From an uncultured Clostridiaceae bacterium (lineage in GTDB: Bacteria > Bacillota > Clostridia > TANB77 > CAG-508), in contig CAOJCG010000003.1 of assembly GCA_948356915.1 (NCBI GenBank), positions 52,338-116,337 on the forward strand: a stretch of DNA of 64,000 nt, read 5' to 3'. The notes below the pieces were generated by a model. It was not told the origin of the DNA. It saw nothing but the letters and a program-made list of their open reading frames with translations, and made no database searches. The first letter of the stretch is position 1, and each line of letters starts with the position of its first letter. Shown here piece by piece: positions 18,622 to 27,064 of this stretch. A program made the translations under genes and the position numbers.

Positions 18622-18945
18622 AACGAGATAGGATCAAAAATAGAACTATACGAATATAGTCCTACTCTTGAAATTCTGCTATTCCTTGCCATTACGCCTA
18701 TTTCAGCTTATTATTACAACAACATACTATATGTCTATTTTATAAAAACGGCTTAAAATCGATTCTCGTGACTCGCTTTTTCAGCCATTTTTCGGTACTT
18801 TTTATAACTGCCTAAAAATCAACATTTTACTAAAATTGTACTATAAAGATTAGATTTTATTAGATACACATCAAATCTTATTAAGATTATATAATTTTGT
18901 TAATTTATCGACATTTATTTTAGTTTATATATAAAGAATTAAAAA

Positions 18946-19030
18946 TGGGGCTGTAAAAAAAAGTGTGTCAAATGGGACGGGGATATTGACACACTTTATC
19001 TTTTAAAGATGTGTCAATATCCCCTGTCCA
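18946..19030 (+). repeat. Repeat with two competing hairpins
   Basis: It begins with GGGGCTGTAAAAAAA as at 9079. AAAGTGTGTCA pairs with TGACACACTTT (18960-18998). Alternatively GGACGGGGATATTGACAC pairs with GTGTCAATATCCCCTGTCC (ends 19029). The two folds exclude each other, as in an attenuator, but no gene follows on the plus strand. It belongs to the GGGAC-containing repeat family. Confidence 0.55.
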
Positions 19031-19135
19031 TAGAGATAGGATCAAAAGTAGAGCCTATTCCCCACTCCATTCTTTAATTTATAACTTTGTATAAACTTCA
19101 TAAATTAAGCTATTTGCTTCTATTTTGATATACTT

Positions 19136-19777
19136 TTAATATTCAACATATTGTTTATGAAACTCTATAAAAGATTCCTTTGAAGAAAAGTCCAAAATTT
19201 TGCCATATTTTTTCATCATAAGTTGGATTAAAGCCATGCTTCTGGCTTGACAATTTGTACTAACCTCTGGGTCTAATGCTACATCAGTAAAGTATCTATA
19301 TTTGAGTATAGATTGCAAGTCATCATTAGTTAATATTTGTTTTGCAGCATCAATATATATATAGTCATAAAAAGCTGTTTTAGGATCTGTAGACCATATT
19401 TCTCCATCAAATATATATTTTATTACTTTTCCAGAATTAAATTTCCGTGGGTCTTTTTTTACATCTAATGGTTTCATGTGAGTCCAGTCTTTATATGGAC
19501 CTCCTTTTTCAAATACTTTAGCTGCTTGGAATATACATTCTAAACAACTTCCTTTATATGGAATTCGAAATGCACTCAAACTCTTTCCTAATGCATTATC
19601 TGAATATGAACTTACTTCTAAAAAGGCTTCATCCCCCATGAATTCTTTTAATAGTTCAAAGATTTCTGAATTTTTATTTGTAATAGGATTAATAAAAATA
19701 TCTAGCCCTGTTACCTTTCCTAGCTCTGTGGTAAAAGCAGTTCTTCTAGTTTTTGAACATGAATTAATTGTTAACAT
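19136..19777 (-). CDS. NADAR-like (DarT1-associated/DUF6977-type) protein
   Basis: A 213-aa protein with the segments ALGKSLSAFRIPYKG (near residues 63-77), CIFQAAKVFEKGGPY (near 81-95) and KTAFYDYIYI (near 133-142). I recognise these from the DarT1-associated NADAR antitoxin family, whose members remove ADP-ribose from guanine bases in DNA. The N-terminal part found in that family is short here. No DarT-like toxin is adjacent, so it may be an orphan or solitary immunity gene. The ATG follows AAGGAGG. An in-frame CGG at 19447 is read as Arg, which with base use suggests transfer. Confidence 0.55.
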   Translation of the reverse strand: MLTINSCSKTRRTAFTTELGKVTGLDIFINPITNKNSEIFELLKEFMGDEAFLEVSSYSDNALGKSLSAFRIPYKGSCLECIFQAAKVFEKGGPYKDWTHMKPLDVKKDPRKFNSGKVIKYIFDGEIWSTDPKTAFYDYIYIDAAKQILTNDDLQSILKYRYFTDVALDPEVSTNCQARSMALIQLMMKKYGKILDFSSKESFIEFHKQYVEY

Positions 19778-19982
19778 ATGATTTCCTCCTTAAAATAATT
19801 ATTTTACTTAGGATAATAAATATTAATTATAAGTTACTTGAATATTATACTATTATTTCTTTAAAATGTCAAATACTTATGTAATTATTGACATTTTATG
19901 TTTATTAAGCTATAATAAGCATGTAACTTTTTTCAAAATTAGAATATAATTTTATTCTAACATTTTATGGAGGGAATATCAT

Positions 19983-19997
19983 ATGGAAGAAAATTGA
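19983..19997 (+). other. Four-codon frame with strong RBS (MEEN)
   Basis: GGAGGG stands just before ATG GAA GAA AAT TGA. Reading on through TGA gives a plausible peptide to TAA at about 20057 with three TGAs in all. It is either a leader peptide, a decayed gene or chance. The rest of 19778-20147 holds no other gene. Confidence 0.25.
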
Positions 19998-20147
19998 TAT
20001 TTTGTATCACTTAAAGCTTTCCAAAATGGTAAAATAATATTGTATTGATGATATTAATTTCTATCAATCCTTTGCTAGATACTACTTGGAAAGACTCAGA
20101 ATATATATTTCATTTTTAATCTTAATAAATAATAGGAGGAAAAAGTT

Positions 20148-21119
20148 ATGCTATTCGATCAAAATATTAATACAACTAAAGAACTTTTAAATTTAGGATA
20201 TAAAACAGATTATGATCATCATATTCATACTAAATATTCTGATGGTTCTTTTTCCTTAAAAGAAATTATTGAATTTGCAAAAGAAACACAACTAAAGAGA
20301 ATTGTTATTACAGACCACAATAGTATTTTAGGATGTTCGAATGAATTAGAAACTATTTCTAAAGATGAATTAGGTTCTATAAAGGTTTTTGTAGGGTCTG
20401 AGATTGCTTGTAAGGTTTTAGATCAAAAAACTGGTATGTACATTCCAATTGAGTTACTTTATTATGGTCCTAATCCTAAAAATATACAAGATTTTATTGA
20501 TAAATATCATTATGATATGGTTCCTCAAGATGAACAACTTAGGTTTTTAGTCAAGCAATGTGAAAAATACAATTTAAAGCATTCTGAAAACTTGCATGTA
20601 CCAAAAGGAATGTTTGCTACTGAATATTTATGTAAGGATTTAATAAAATATCCAGAAAACAAATCTTTTTTTGATTCAACATATCCAATTGTATATTCTA
20701 CTCCAAAGTTGTTCTTCAAAAAGTTTTGTATTCATCCTAGTAGTGATTTCTATATTGATACTACTAAGAATTTACCAATGGCAAAAGATGTTGCAAATAT
20801 GGCTCTTGAAAATGGTGGAATTACAATTGCTGCCCATCCTTGTTTATATATTTATGAAACTAAAAGTGATGTTTTGTCATTTTTGGAATATATTATAGAA
20901 ACAACTAAAACGGCTGGTATAGAAGTATTTCATTCTTCACATACATTTGAGCAAAGAGACTATTTATATCAATTTGCAAAACAATATAACCTTTTAATAA
21001 GTGGTGGTAGCGATTTCCATTCTGGTCCACAAACAGTTGTTGGATTTGGAAGAACAAATCAAATACTTTCTTTATCTGGTCATGACTTCGATTGGATTGA
21101 AGATGTTTTTATAAGCTAA
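20148..21119 (+). CDS. PHP-domain phosphoesterase
   Basis: A 323-aa metal-dependent phosphoesterase of the PHP superfamily (polymerase and histidinol phosphatase type). Metal ligands are visible in the expected order: DHHIHTKYSDGS (near residues 22-33), ITDHNS (58-63), GSEIAC (near 83), AAHPCLY (near 226) and GGSDFHSG (near 287-294). Substrates in this family include nucleotides and small phosphates; the exact one is unknown. AGGAGGA stands before the start, and a strong bidirectional terminator follows. Confidence 0.85.
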   Translation: MLFDQNINTTKELLNLGYKTDYDHHIHTKYSDGSFSLKEIIEFAKETQLKRIVITDHNSILGCSNELETISKDELGSIKVFVGSEIACKVLDQKTGMYIPIELLYYGPNPKNIQDFIDKYHYDMVPQDEQLRFLVKQCEKYNLKHSENLHVPKGMFATEYLCKDLIKYPENKSFFDSTYPIVYSTPKLFFKKFCIHPSSDFYIDTTKNLPMAKDVANMALENGGITIAAHPCLYIYETKSDVLSFLEYIIETTKTAGIEVFHSSHTFEQRDYLYQFAKQYNLLISGGSDFHSGPQTVVGFGRTNQILSLSGHDFDWIEDVFIS

Positions 21120-21142
21120 TATTTATTAAATACACGTTTTAT

Positions 21143-21192
21143 ACAAACAAATCCTAATGAAATTTTTTAAAATTTCATTAGGATTTGTTTGT
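21143..21192 (+). terminator. 24-bp perfect inverted-repeat terminator
   Basis: Arms of 24 nt (starting ACAAACAAATCC) meet with a 2-nt gap between the PHP gene and the minus-strand remnant, so it can stop transcription from both sides. Confidence 0.85.
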
Positions 21193-21345
21193 TTATCTTT
21201 TTCTATATAAACATTCTTTCTCTGCTTTTTGTAAATCTCTAAGTTTTTTCTCCTCATCACGGATACTTAATCTTTGAGCAAATTCTTTTAATCTATATCT
21301 TAACTCTCCAATTCTCTTACGTACTCTATAGTTTGGACTATATTT
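21193..21345 (-). pseudogene. Remnant of a basic helical protein
   Basis: On the minus strand a 50-codon open frame encodes a very basic, helical peptide (with KEFAQRLSIRDEEKK in the middle) ending at TAA. It lacks any start codon and is cut by a stop at its 5' end, so it looks like the 3' end of a lost gene, perhaps truncated when the neighbouring recombinase region was inserted. Confidence 0.4.
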
Positions 21346-21376
21346 TTAATACTAAAACAAATAAGTTTTACAAAAC

Positions 21377-21388
21377 ATTGCACAAAAT
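21377..21388 (+). repeat. Third ATTGCACAAAAT copy
   Basis: The 15-nt AACATTGCACAAAAT word matches the prophage left copy at 12757-12771. It sits ~90 nt before the Xer-type recombinase gene, where an attachment site for such an enzyme might lie. Confidence 0.35.
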
Positions 21389-21478
21389 TTCTTAAAACTA
21401 TTTCTTTTAGTATGTATTTATTATATAATTAATGATATAATTATCAAAATAAATTATAAATATGGAGAGTGATTTCTA

Positions 21479-22453
21479 ATGATAAGTCGTGAAGATAACC
21501 CTGAATTTGTTAATTCTTTTTTAGACTATTCTATTACTATATTAAATAAATCCCCTAACTCTGTTAAGGAATATAATTATGACCTTGCTATGTTTCTTAA
21601 ATATATGAAAATTCATTTTAAAATGACAGATGAAAGTGACTTTAATAAAATTAGTATTAATGATTTTGATGTTAGTTACCTAAATAAAATTACTTTAAAT
21701 GATATACATGCCTTTGTTTCTTATTTGGCAACTAACAATCATAGTAGGTCTGCTACTCGTGCTAGAAAGATATCTACTATTCGTATATTTTTTAAATATT
21801 TGTCTCAAAAAACGGACCTTATTGAAGTAAACCCTGCTCAAAACTTAGAAACTCCAAAACAAGAAAAAAGGATGCCTAAGTATTTGTCTTTAGAGGATAG
21901 TAAAAAATTATTAGATATTTCATGTAGTGAAGACAATAGAAATAAAGAACGTGATTTTGCAATAATTACTTTATTTTTAAATTGTGGTATGCGTTTGTCT
22001 GAACTTGTTGGTATTAATATTAAAGATATTATTTTTAGCGAATGTAAAATGACAGTTATAGGTAAAGGTAATAAAGAACGTACTATTTATTTAAATAAAG
22101 CTTGTATGAATGCAATTAACGCTTATTTAAATGTGAGGCCTAAAGAAGGCATTAAATACGACTCAAAAAATGCATTATTTTTAAGCGAAAGGCGTGAAAG
22201 AATTAGTAATAGAACTGTTCAATATATTGTAAAACAAGAACTTTTAAAGGCAGGTTTAGATATTACTAAATATTCTGTTCATAAACTAAGACATACTGCT
22301 GCAACTCTTATGTATCAATATGGACAAGTTGATATTAGAGCTTTGCAAGAACTGTTAGGACATGCTAGTATTTCTACTACTGAAATATATACTCATGTTA
22401 ATAATGAACAAGTTAGAAATGCTGTTGAAAGCAACCCCTTAGCTAATATGTGA
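21479..22453 (+). CDS. Tyrosine recombinase, XerC/XerD type
   Basis: A 324-aa site-specific recombinase. The N-terminal SAM-like core-binding domain covers about residues 5-115, and the catalytic domain about 130-320. Catalytic residues are visible: Arg in GMRLSEL (near 173), Lys in GKGNKER (near 196), H-x-L-R in HKLRHTAA (near 264-271), His in LLGHAS (near 288) and the nucleophile Tyr in TEIYTH (near 300). Its length fits host XerC/D enzymes, but a mobile-element integrase cannot be excluded because the prophage ends ~3 kb upstream. GGAG precedes the start. No in-frame CGG. Confidence 0.85.
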   Translation: MISREDNPEFVNSFLDYSITILNKSPNSVKEYNYDLAMFLKYMKIHFKMTDESDFNKISINDFDVSYLNKITLNDIHAFVSYLATNNHSRSATRARKISTIRIFFKYLSQKTDLIEVNPAQNLETPKQEKRMPKYLSLEDSKKLLDISCSEDNRNKERDFAIITLFLNCGMRLSELVGINIKDIIFSECKMTVIGKGNKERTIYLNKACMNAINAYLNVRPKEGIKYDSKNALFLSERRERISNRTVQYIVKQELLKAGLDITKYSVHKLRHTAATLMYQYGQVDIRALQELLGHASISTTEIYTHVNNEQVRNAVESNPLANM

Positions 22454-22538
22454 TTAGTTCTTAAAATGGAATATTATTTTAAGAAAACTATATATTTTTT
22501 TAACATTGTAACTATTTAAAGCTATTTTATAGAAGTAT

Positions 22539-22564
22539 CGGGCGATTGCTAATCGCCCCTACAT
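22539..22564 (+). repeat. GGGCGATT...AATCGCCC dispersed repeat
   Basis: GGGCGATT-GCT-AATCGCCC followed by CTACAT. Near-identical units lie at 38259 and, with a longer insert, at 55033. It is a short REP-like palindrome. Confidence 0.65.
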
Positions 22565-22602
22565 CTTAAAGACCGTTTTTCTTTTTAAAATAAGTGATAG
22601 AA

Positions 22603-22899
22603 TTATTCATAAACTGGAATTTCTATTTTTTGACCTTCATAAATATAGCTACTGCTTAAATTATTTTTATATTTTATATCTTCTACAATTTGCCCTACTT
22701 TTTTATTTTTGTAGTATTCATTTGAGTTTTGTTCTAAAACTGCAATATCCCATAATGTATCCCCACTTGATATATATATTATTTTAGTTTTACTTTCTAT
22801 ATATGAAAAACTATGTTTAGTTAATAATATTGTAAATATTATTATTAATGTTAATATTGATAATGATAATATAAATTTTTTTCTATTTTTTATTTTCAT
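22603..22899 (-). CDS. LysM protein, YneA-like candidate
   Basis: A 98-aa membrane-anchored protein: basic start, one helix (about residues 8-27), then a LysM-type domain (SGDTLWDIAV near 45-54 to the end) that would bind peptidoglycan outside the cell. One helix plus one LysM is the layout of the SOS-induced division inhibitor YneA. The start at 22899 follows GGAGGG; an upstream ATG has no site. The promoter carries a GAAC/GTTC inverted repeat, which would fit LexA-like control, but lexA itself is not next door. Confidence 0.7.
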   Translation of the reverse strand: MKIKNRKKFILSLSILTLIIIFTILLTKHSFSYIESKTKIIYISSGDTLWDIAVLEQNSNEYYKNKKVGQIVEDIKYKNNLSSSYIYEGQKIEIPVYE

Positions 22900-22945
22900 A
22901 TTAGTCCCTCCCAAATTACAAACATTGTTTTGCATTTACAAATAT

Positions 22946-22997
22946 ATAATAAACGAACATTTTTTCTTTGTCAATACTTTTTGAGAAAAAATGTTCG
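22946..22997 (-). promoter_or_regulatory. LysM promoter inside inverted repeat
   Basis: On the minus strand TTGACA (22969-22974) and TATTAT (22946-22951) are 17 nt apart. CGAACATTTTTTCT (22954-22967) and AGAAAAAATGTTCG (22984-22997) are perfect 14-nt inverted arms; one lies in the spacer and one upstream of -35. The GAAC/GTTC ends resemble LexA half-sites. Confidence 0.5.
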
Positions 22998-23105
22998 AAA
23001 AAACGGCATTAATTTTAATATAACAAAAAAGAGCGTAATTTGGTAAATTCTCACATATGTACCTTACCCAATTACACCCATACATTTCAACTTTAATGCA
23101 TAGTA

Positions 23106-23339
23106 TTATTTAATTTTTTTAAGTCTAACAATTGAAATTATAGCAACAATTCCCCAAATAACTTGCAATGCAAATGAAAACCATGCATTTTTTGGAAATA
23201 ACCCTACAGCCATAAATATAGCCGCTACTAAATTTAGAAATTGATACAAAAGTCCATTTTTAATTTTATTAGTAGATAATAATATGTAAGCAACTAATAC
23301 TAAAATCATACCAATCCATCCTATGATATCAAAAAACAT
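23106..23339 (-). CDS. CBU_0592-like small membrane protein
   Basis: A 77-aa protein with three hydrophobic helices and a basic end (KKIK). The WIGMILVLVAYILLS start and the FLNLVAAIF middle fit the CBU_0592 family of small membrane proteins with unknown function. It ends ~100 nt before the LysM gene and lies 12 nt downstream of the DUF362 gene, so it is probably in that operon. Confidence 0.65.
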   Translation of the reverse strand: MFFDIIGWIGMILVLVAYILLSTNKIKNGLLYQFLNLVAAIFMAVGLFPKNAWFSFALQVIWGIVAIISIVRLKKIK

Positions 23340-23351
23340 TTTATATCCCCC

Positions 23352-24236
23352 CTAATCTATATTAACTAACTCATATTCTCTAGTTCCAAATTCCAATTCA
23401 GCTGCTGCTTGTATTGTGTGAATTCCGTTTTGTCTTTCTACTCTTTCTACGAAGTGATCTCTTCCTGGGTCTTTTGAGTTGTATACTAAATCTATACATG
23501 CTTGGTCTATTGCTATTGGGTCTGTACTTGCAAGTATTCCTATATCTTTCATGCATGGGTCTTCGGCTACTGCACAACAATCGCAGTCTACACTCATATT
23601 ACACATAACATTAATATATACTATATTTTCTCCAAAAAATTCTACAACAGATTTTGCACTATCTGCCATTGCTTCTAAGAATTTATTTTGTTCTGCTACA
23701 CGATCCCATAATTCATTTTGATTCTTTGTTTCACCTGCTGAATGAATCCATGCTTTTCCTTCTGATGATGCAACACCTATTGATAATTGTTTTAATGCTC
23801 CGCCATATCCTCCCATTGGGTGACCTTTAAAGTGTGATAGTACTAACATTGAATCATAATTATCAATGTTTTTTCCTACATAATTTTCTTTTATTACTTT
23901 TCCATTTGATATTTCTAATACTTTATCTGGTCCTTCTGCGTCCATAATGTCTACATCAAAGTATTTAGTCCAGCCATGTTTTTCCATTAACTTCTTGTGT
24001 TTGTCTGTTGTATTTCTTGCTCCATCATATGCTGTATTACATTCTACAACTGTTCCATTTACTTTTTCTACAATTGCTTTTGCAAATTCAGGTCTTAAAT
24101 AATTTTGATTTCCTTCTTCTCCTGAATGTAACTTAACTGCTACTTTTCCTTTTAATTTTACTCCCAGTGCCTCATAAATTTTGACTAAACTTTCTGGTGT
24201 AATTTCTTTTGTAAAATATACTTTTGATTTTTCCAT
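23352..24236 (-). CDS. DUF362-domain protein
   Basis: A 294-aa protein with the DUF362 core: a KVAVKLHSGEEGN segment near residues 31-43, LSHFKGHPMGGYGGALKQLSIG near 134-155 (quoted in part), and DPIAIDQACIDLV near 240-252. Cysteines cluster as CDCCAVAEDPC near 219-229, which could bind a metal or FeS centre. Proteins of this type are often ferredoxin-linked; the reaction is unknown. The start follows AGGAGA. Confidence 0.8.
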   Translation of the reverse strand: MEKSKVYFTKEITPESLVKIYEALGVKLKGKVAVKLHSGEEGNQNYLRPEFAKAIVEKVNGTVVECNTAYDGARNTTDKHKKLMEKHGWTKYFDVDIMDAEGPDKVLEISNGKVIKENYVGKNIDNYDSMLVLSHFKGHPMGGYGGALKQLSIGVASSEGKAWIHSAGETKNQNELWDRVAEQNKFLEAMADSAKSVVEFFGENIVYINVMCNMSVDCDCCAVAEDPCMKDIGILASTDPIAIDQACIDLVYNSKDPGRDHFVERVERQNGIHTIQAAAELEFGTREYELVNID

Positions 24237-24289
24237 TTTACTTTTATCTCCTTTCTATTATTATTTTTAATGTATTAATCTTATTATTT

Positions 24290-25213
24290 TTAATGTATTA
24301 ATCTTTCTCCATTTACTAATGGATTTAATGCTCTTGCTTTTATATTATCTATGCTTATTTCTGGTATATTTTCTTTTTTTATATTCATAAATTTTATTAT
24401 TTTTTTAGTTATTTCTTTATTGTTGCAATTTTTTAAAATATCTATTAATTCTTTTTCATTTAATATGTATAAATCATTATATGATATATACTTATTTTGT
24501 ATAGCTTCTCTTGTTATACTTGCAAGTAGCTCCATCATATAATTATCTTCTTTTGAATGACAAAATATATCTATAGTTTTGCTTACTTTTAAAACAAAAT
24601 TTGCAATTTCACTAGATTTAAATCCTATTTCTTGATTTCCTTCTTCATTTATTACTATTTGTGTATCATGAATTATATTTTTTGCATCATTAATATTAAT
24701 TGCCTTTGGCCAAAATAGTGCTGTTAATATTAATCCATCTAGTCTGTCAGTACATAATTTTGGTCTGTCATTATCTACAATAGTATATTTTTTAAAGTCT
24801 GTTATATCTTCTAGTAATATGTTATCTTGTTTTAAACATTTATTCAAATATGTATCTTCTTTTAAAATCTTTTCTGTATATTCTTCTGTGCTTTCTTGAT
24901 TTTCATAATCTTTGTTCATATAGTCAATTACATGAGAAAAACATGGTGTTGCTATATCATGAAAAAGACCTGCAAGTGTTTGTTTTTCATTTTTTGTATA
25001 ATGCCATGTTAAAAGTGCAACAGTTAATGAATGATCATATCTTGATATATATTCATCAAAACAATATATTTGCTTAGAGGCATAATCCATCCCACAAAAA
25101 TATCCAATATTTTTAAGTCTTAATAAACTTGGCGTTTGTAAATATTTATCTAAAAATTGTGGTTTTTTATTATATTCTAATATATCGAAATATTGCTCTA
25201 ATATTGATTTCAT
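24290..25213 (-). CDS. HD-domain phosphohydrolase
   Basis: A 307-aa HD-superfamily protein. The metal-binding histidines and aspartates are visible in RYDHSLTVALL (near residue 55), LFHDIATPCFSHVID (near 83-97) and a downstream Asp in DRLDG. It resembles predicted nucleotide phosphohydrolases of the HD type. The gene is followed by DUF362 and preceded 18 nt upstream by a Nudix gene, so a small nucleotide-housekeeping operon is likely. Confidence 0.75.
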   Translation of the reverse strand: MKSILEQYFDILEYNKKPQFLDKYLQTPSLLRLKNIGYFCGMDYASKQIYCFDEYISRYDHSLTVALLTWHYTKNEKQTLAGLFHDIATPCFSHVIDYMNKDYENQESTEEYTEKILKEDTYLNKCLKQDNILLEDITDFKKYTIVDNDRPKLCTDRLDGLILTALFWPKAININDAKNIIHDTQIVINEEGNQEIGFKSSEIANFVLKVSKTIDIFCHSKEDNYMMELLASITREAIQNKYISYNDLYILNEKELIDILKNCNNKEITKKIIKFMNIKKENIPEISIDNIKARALNPLVNGERLIH

Positions 25214-25231
25214 AATATCTCCTTTATATTT

Positions 25232-25621
25232 CTATCTTTTACTATTTTTATATTTATCTATAAAATGTTTAGTTGGTGTGTATATATTACTTGGTAAATT
25301 GTCTAAGTGATACCATTTCCATTCATCTTCTTTAGTAGGTTCCATTATTTTTAAGTCTCCTGAGTATTTATTAGCAATTATTTGTATTGTAACATAATGC
25401 TTATTAGGCTGAATATCATCTGAAACACTAAAAACTTCTAATTCAGAAATATCTAGGTTTGTTTCTTCTTTCACTTCTCTAATTGCACCTTCTAGTACTG
25501 TTTCATTATATTCTTGCTTTCCTCCTGGAAATGTCCATGTGTCTGGTTCGTGTATTCCACCAGTATCTTTTCTTGTTTTTGCTCTATGTCCTAGTAGTAT
25601 TTTGTTTCCATCTTTTATCAT
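25232..25621 (-). CDS. Nudix hydrolase, MutT-like
   Basis: A 129-aa Nudix hydrolase. The Nudix box runs from GGKQEYNE to REVKEETNL (near residues 32-54, with the E-x-x-E-E acidic cluster), implying hydrolysis of a nucleoside diphosphate derivative. The frame stays open 16 codons upstream of the ATG (giving K-V-G-L-G-I-M), and an AAGGAG site lies there without a canonical start codon, so the true start may be non-standard (ATA or ATT). Confidence 0.8.
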   Translation of the reverse strand: MIKDGNKILLGHRAKTRKDTGGIHEPDTWTFPGGKQEYNETVLEGAIREVKEETNLDISELEVFSVSDDIQPNKHYVTIQIIANKYSGDLKIMEPTKEDEWKWYHLDNLPSNIYTPTKHFIDKYKNSKR

Positions 25622-25700
25622 TATTCCTAGTCCAACTTTTATTATATTTTCTATATTTAATACTCCTTAAATCAGCATTTTTTTGTTTTATTTAAAATTT

Positions 25701-26222
25701 CTAAATATTATATTCATATATTTTACAATTTTCACATGTAAATAAAGTATTATCAATCCCATTAAAATACCAATAAATTGCTCTCGATACTCCACCATGA
25801 GTTACTAATAATATATTTTTATCTTTATACTTTTCTTTAAGTTCATCTAAAAAACTAGCCACTCTCTTATATACATTTTTCATTGATTCTAATTTAGTAT
25901 ATTTTGTTTCTGAATCATATCCCCAAAATATTTCCCAATCTATATCATCAAAACTTACTTTTTCATATGCTCCAACGTCTCGTTCTTTTATTCTATCATC
26001 TATAATTACAGGAATATCCTTTTTTAGATTAAGTAACTCTAGTGTATGTTTTGCTCTTCCAATAGGAGAACAGTATATTAAGTCTATATTTAGAGAATTT
26101 AACTCTTTTCCAACATTAATTGCTTGTTCTTTTCCTTTTTCATTTAAAGGTTCTTCAACAGTAGCGATAACTCTGTTTTTACCCATATCAGTTTCTCCAT
26201 GTCTTATTACATATAATTTCAT
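25701..26222 (-). CDS. Histidine phosphatase family protein
   Basis: A 173-aa histidine phosphatase (phosphoglycerate-mutase-like). The catalytic RHGET motif is at residues 7-11, a second catalytic region THGGVSR near 139-145, and CSPIGRAKHT near 51-60. These enzymes remove phosphate from sugar phosphates, nucleotides or proteins; the substrate is unknown. The ATG has a weak GGAG site. Confidence 0.82.
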   Translation of the reverse strand: MKLYVIRHGETDMGKNRVIATVEEPLNEKGKEQAINVGKELNSLNIDLIYCSPIGRAKHTLELLNLKKDIPVIIDDRIKERDVGAYEKVSFDDIDWEIFWGYDSETKYTKLESMKNVYKRVASFLDELKEKYKDKNILLVTHGGVSRAIYWYFNGIDNTLFTCENCKIYEYNI

Positions 26223-26252
26223 TATTAGTTTTCTCCTTCTTTTTAATATCCT

Positions 26253-27030
26253 TTATCCTAATGCCACATCTAAAATCATCATAATAACAAATCCTATTGC
26301 TACTCCTATTGTTCCTATGTTTGAGTGTTCACCTTCTTGTGATTCTGGTATTAGTTCTTCTACTACAACATATATCATTGCTCCTGCTGCAAATGATAGT
26401 AGGTATGGAAGTATTGGTATTACTATATTTGTTAATAATATTGTTATTATTGCTCCTACTGGTTCTACTATTCCAGATAGTGTTCCATATAAAAATGCTT
26501 TTGATTTTGACATTCCTTCACTTTTTAATGGCATTGATATTATTGCTCCTTCTGGAAAGTTTTGTATTGCAATTCCAATAGATAATATAAATGCTCCTGC
26601 TACTGTAATTCCGCTATTTCCGAGAATAGCACCAGCAAATGTTACTCCTACTGCCATTCCTTCTGGCAAATTATGAAGTGTTACTGCAAGAATTAGCATT
26701 GTTGTTTTCTTTAAACGTGACTTCATTCCTTCTGGCTTAGTGCTTTCTAAGTGCATATGTGGAATTATACTATCTAAAGTTAATAAAAATACTATTCCAA
26801 ATAAGAAACCTATTGCAGATGGAACCCAGCCATTTTTTCCTTGTTCCTCTGACATGTTTAGTGATGGTATAAGTAGTGACCAAATTGATGCTGCTATCAT
26901 TACTCCTGCTGCAAAACCTAAAAGTAGTTTTTTTATTTTATTATTTATTTTATTTCTCATAAAAAATACCATTGCTGAACCTAACATTGTACCTATAAAT
27001 GGTATTATTAATCCAATAACTAACCCGCAT
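26253..27030 (-). CDS. ZIP-family metal transporter, CGG shift at codon 2
   Basis: A membrane transporter for divalent metals such as Zn2+, with about eight helices and HNLPEGMAVG and NFPEGAIIS motifs typical of ZIP helices 4 and 5. From the internal ATG at 26987 the first helix would be missing. Upstream, ATG at 27030 follows AAGGAAG, and the next codon is CGG (27027-27025). Skipping its C gives M-G-L-V-I-G-L-I-I-P-F-I-G-T-M in frame with the rest, exactly the missing first helix. Without the skip the frame does not encode this helix. Restored length is 258 aa. This is one of eight CGG sites. Confidence 0.82.
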
Positions 27031-27064
27031 ATAATTCTTCCTTTCTTTTCATTCTTATTTTTTA

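Noticed and set aside
21479..22453. Xer-type gene as the inovirus integrase
   Set aside because: It lies ~3 kb outside the phage genes with unrelated genes between, and has host XerC/D length. Left open only through the shared repeat word.
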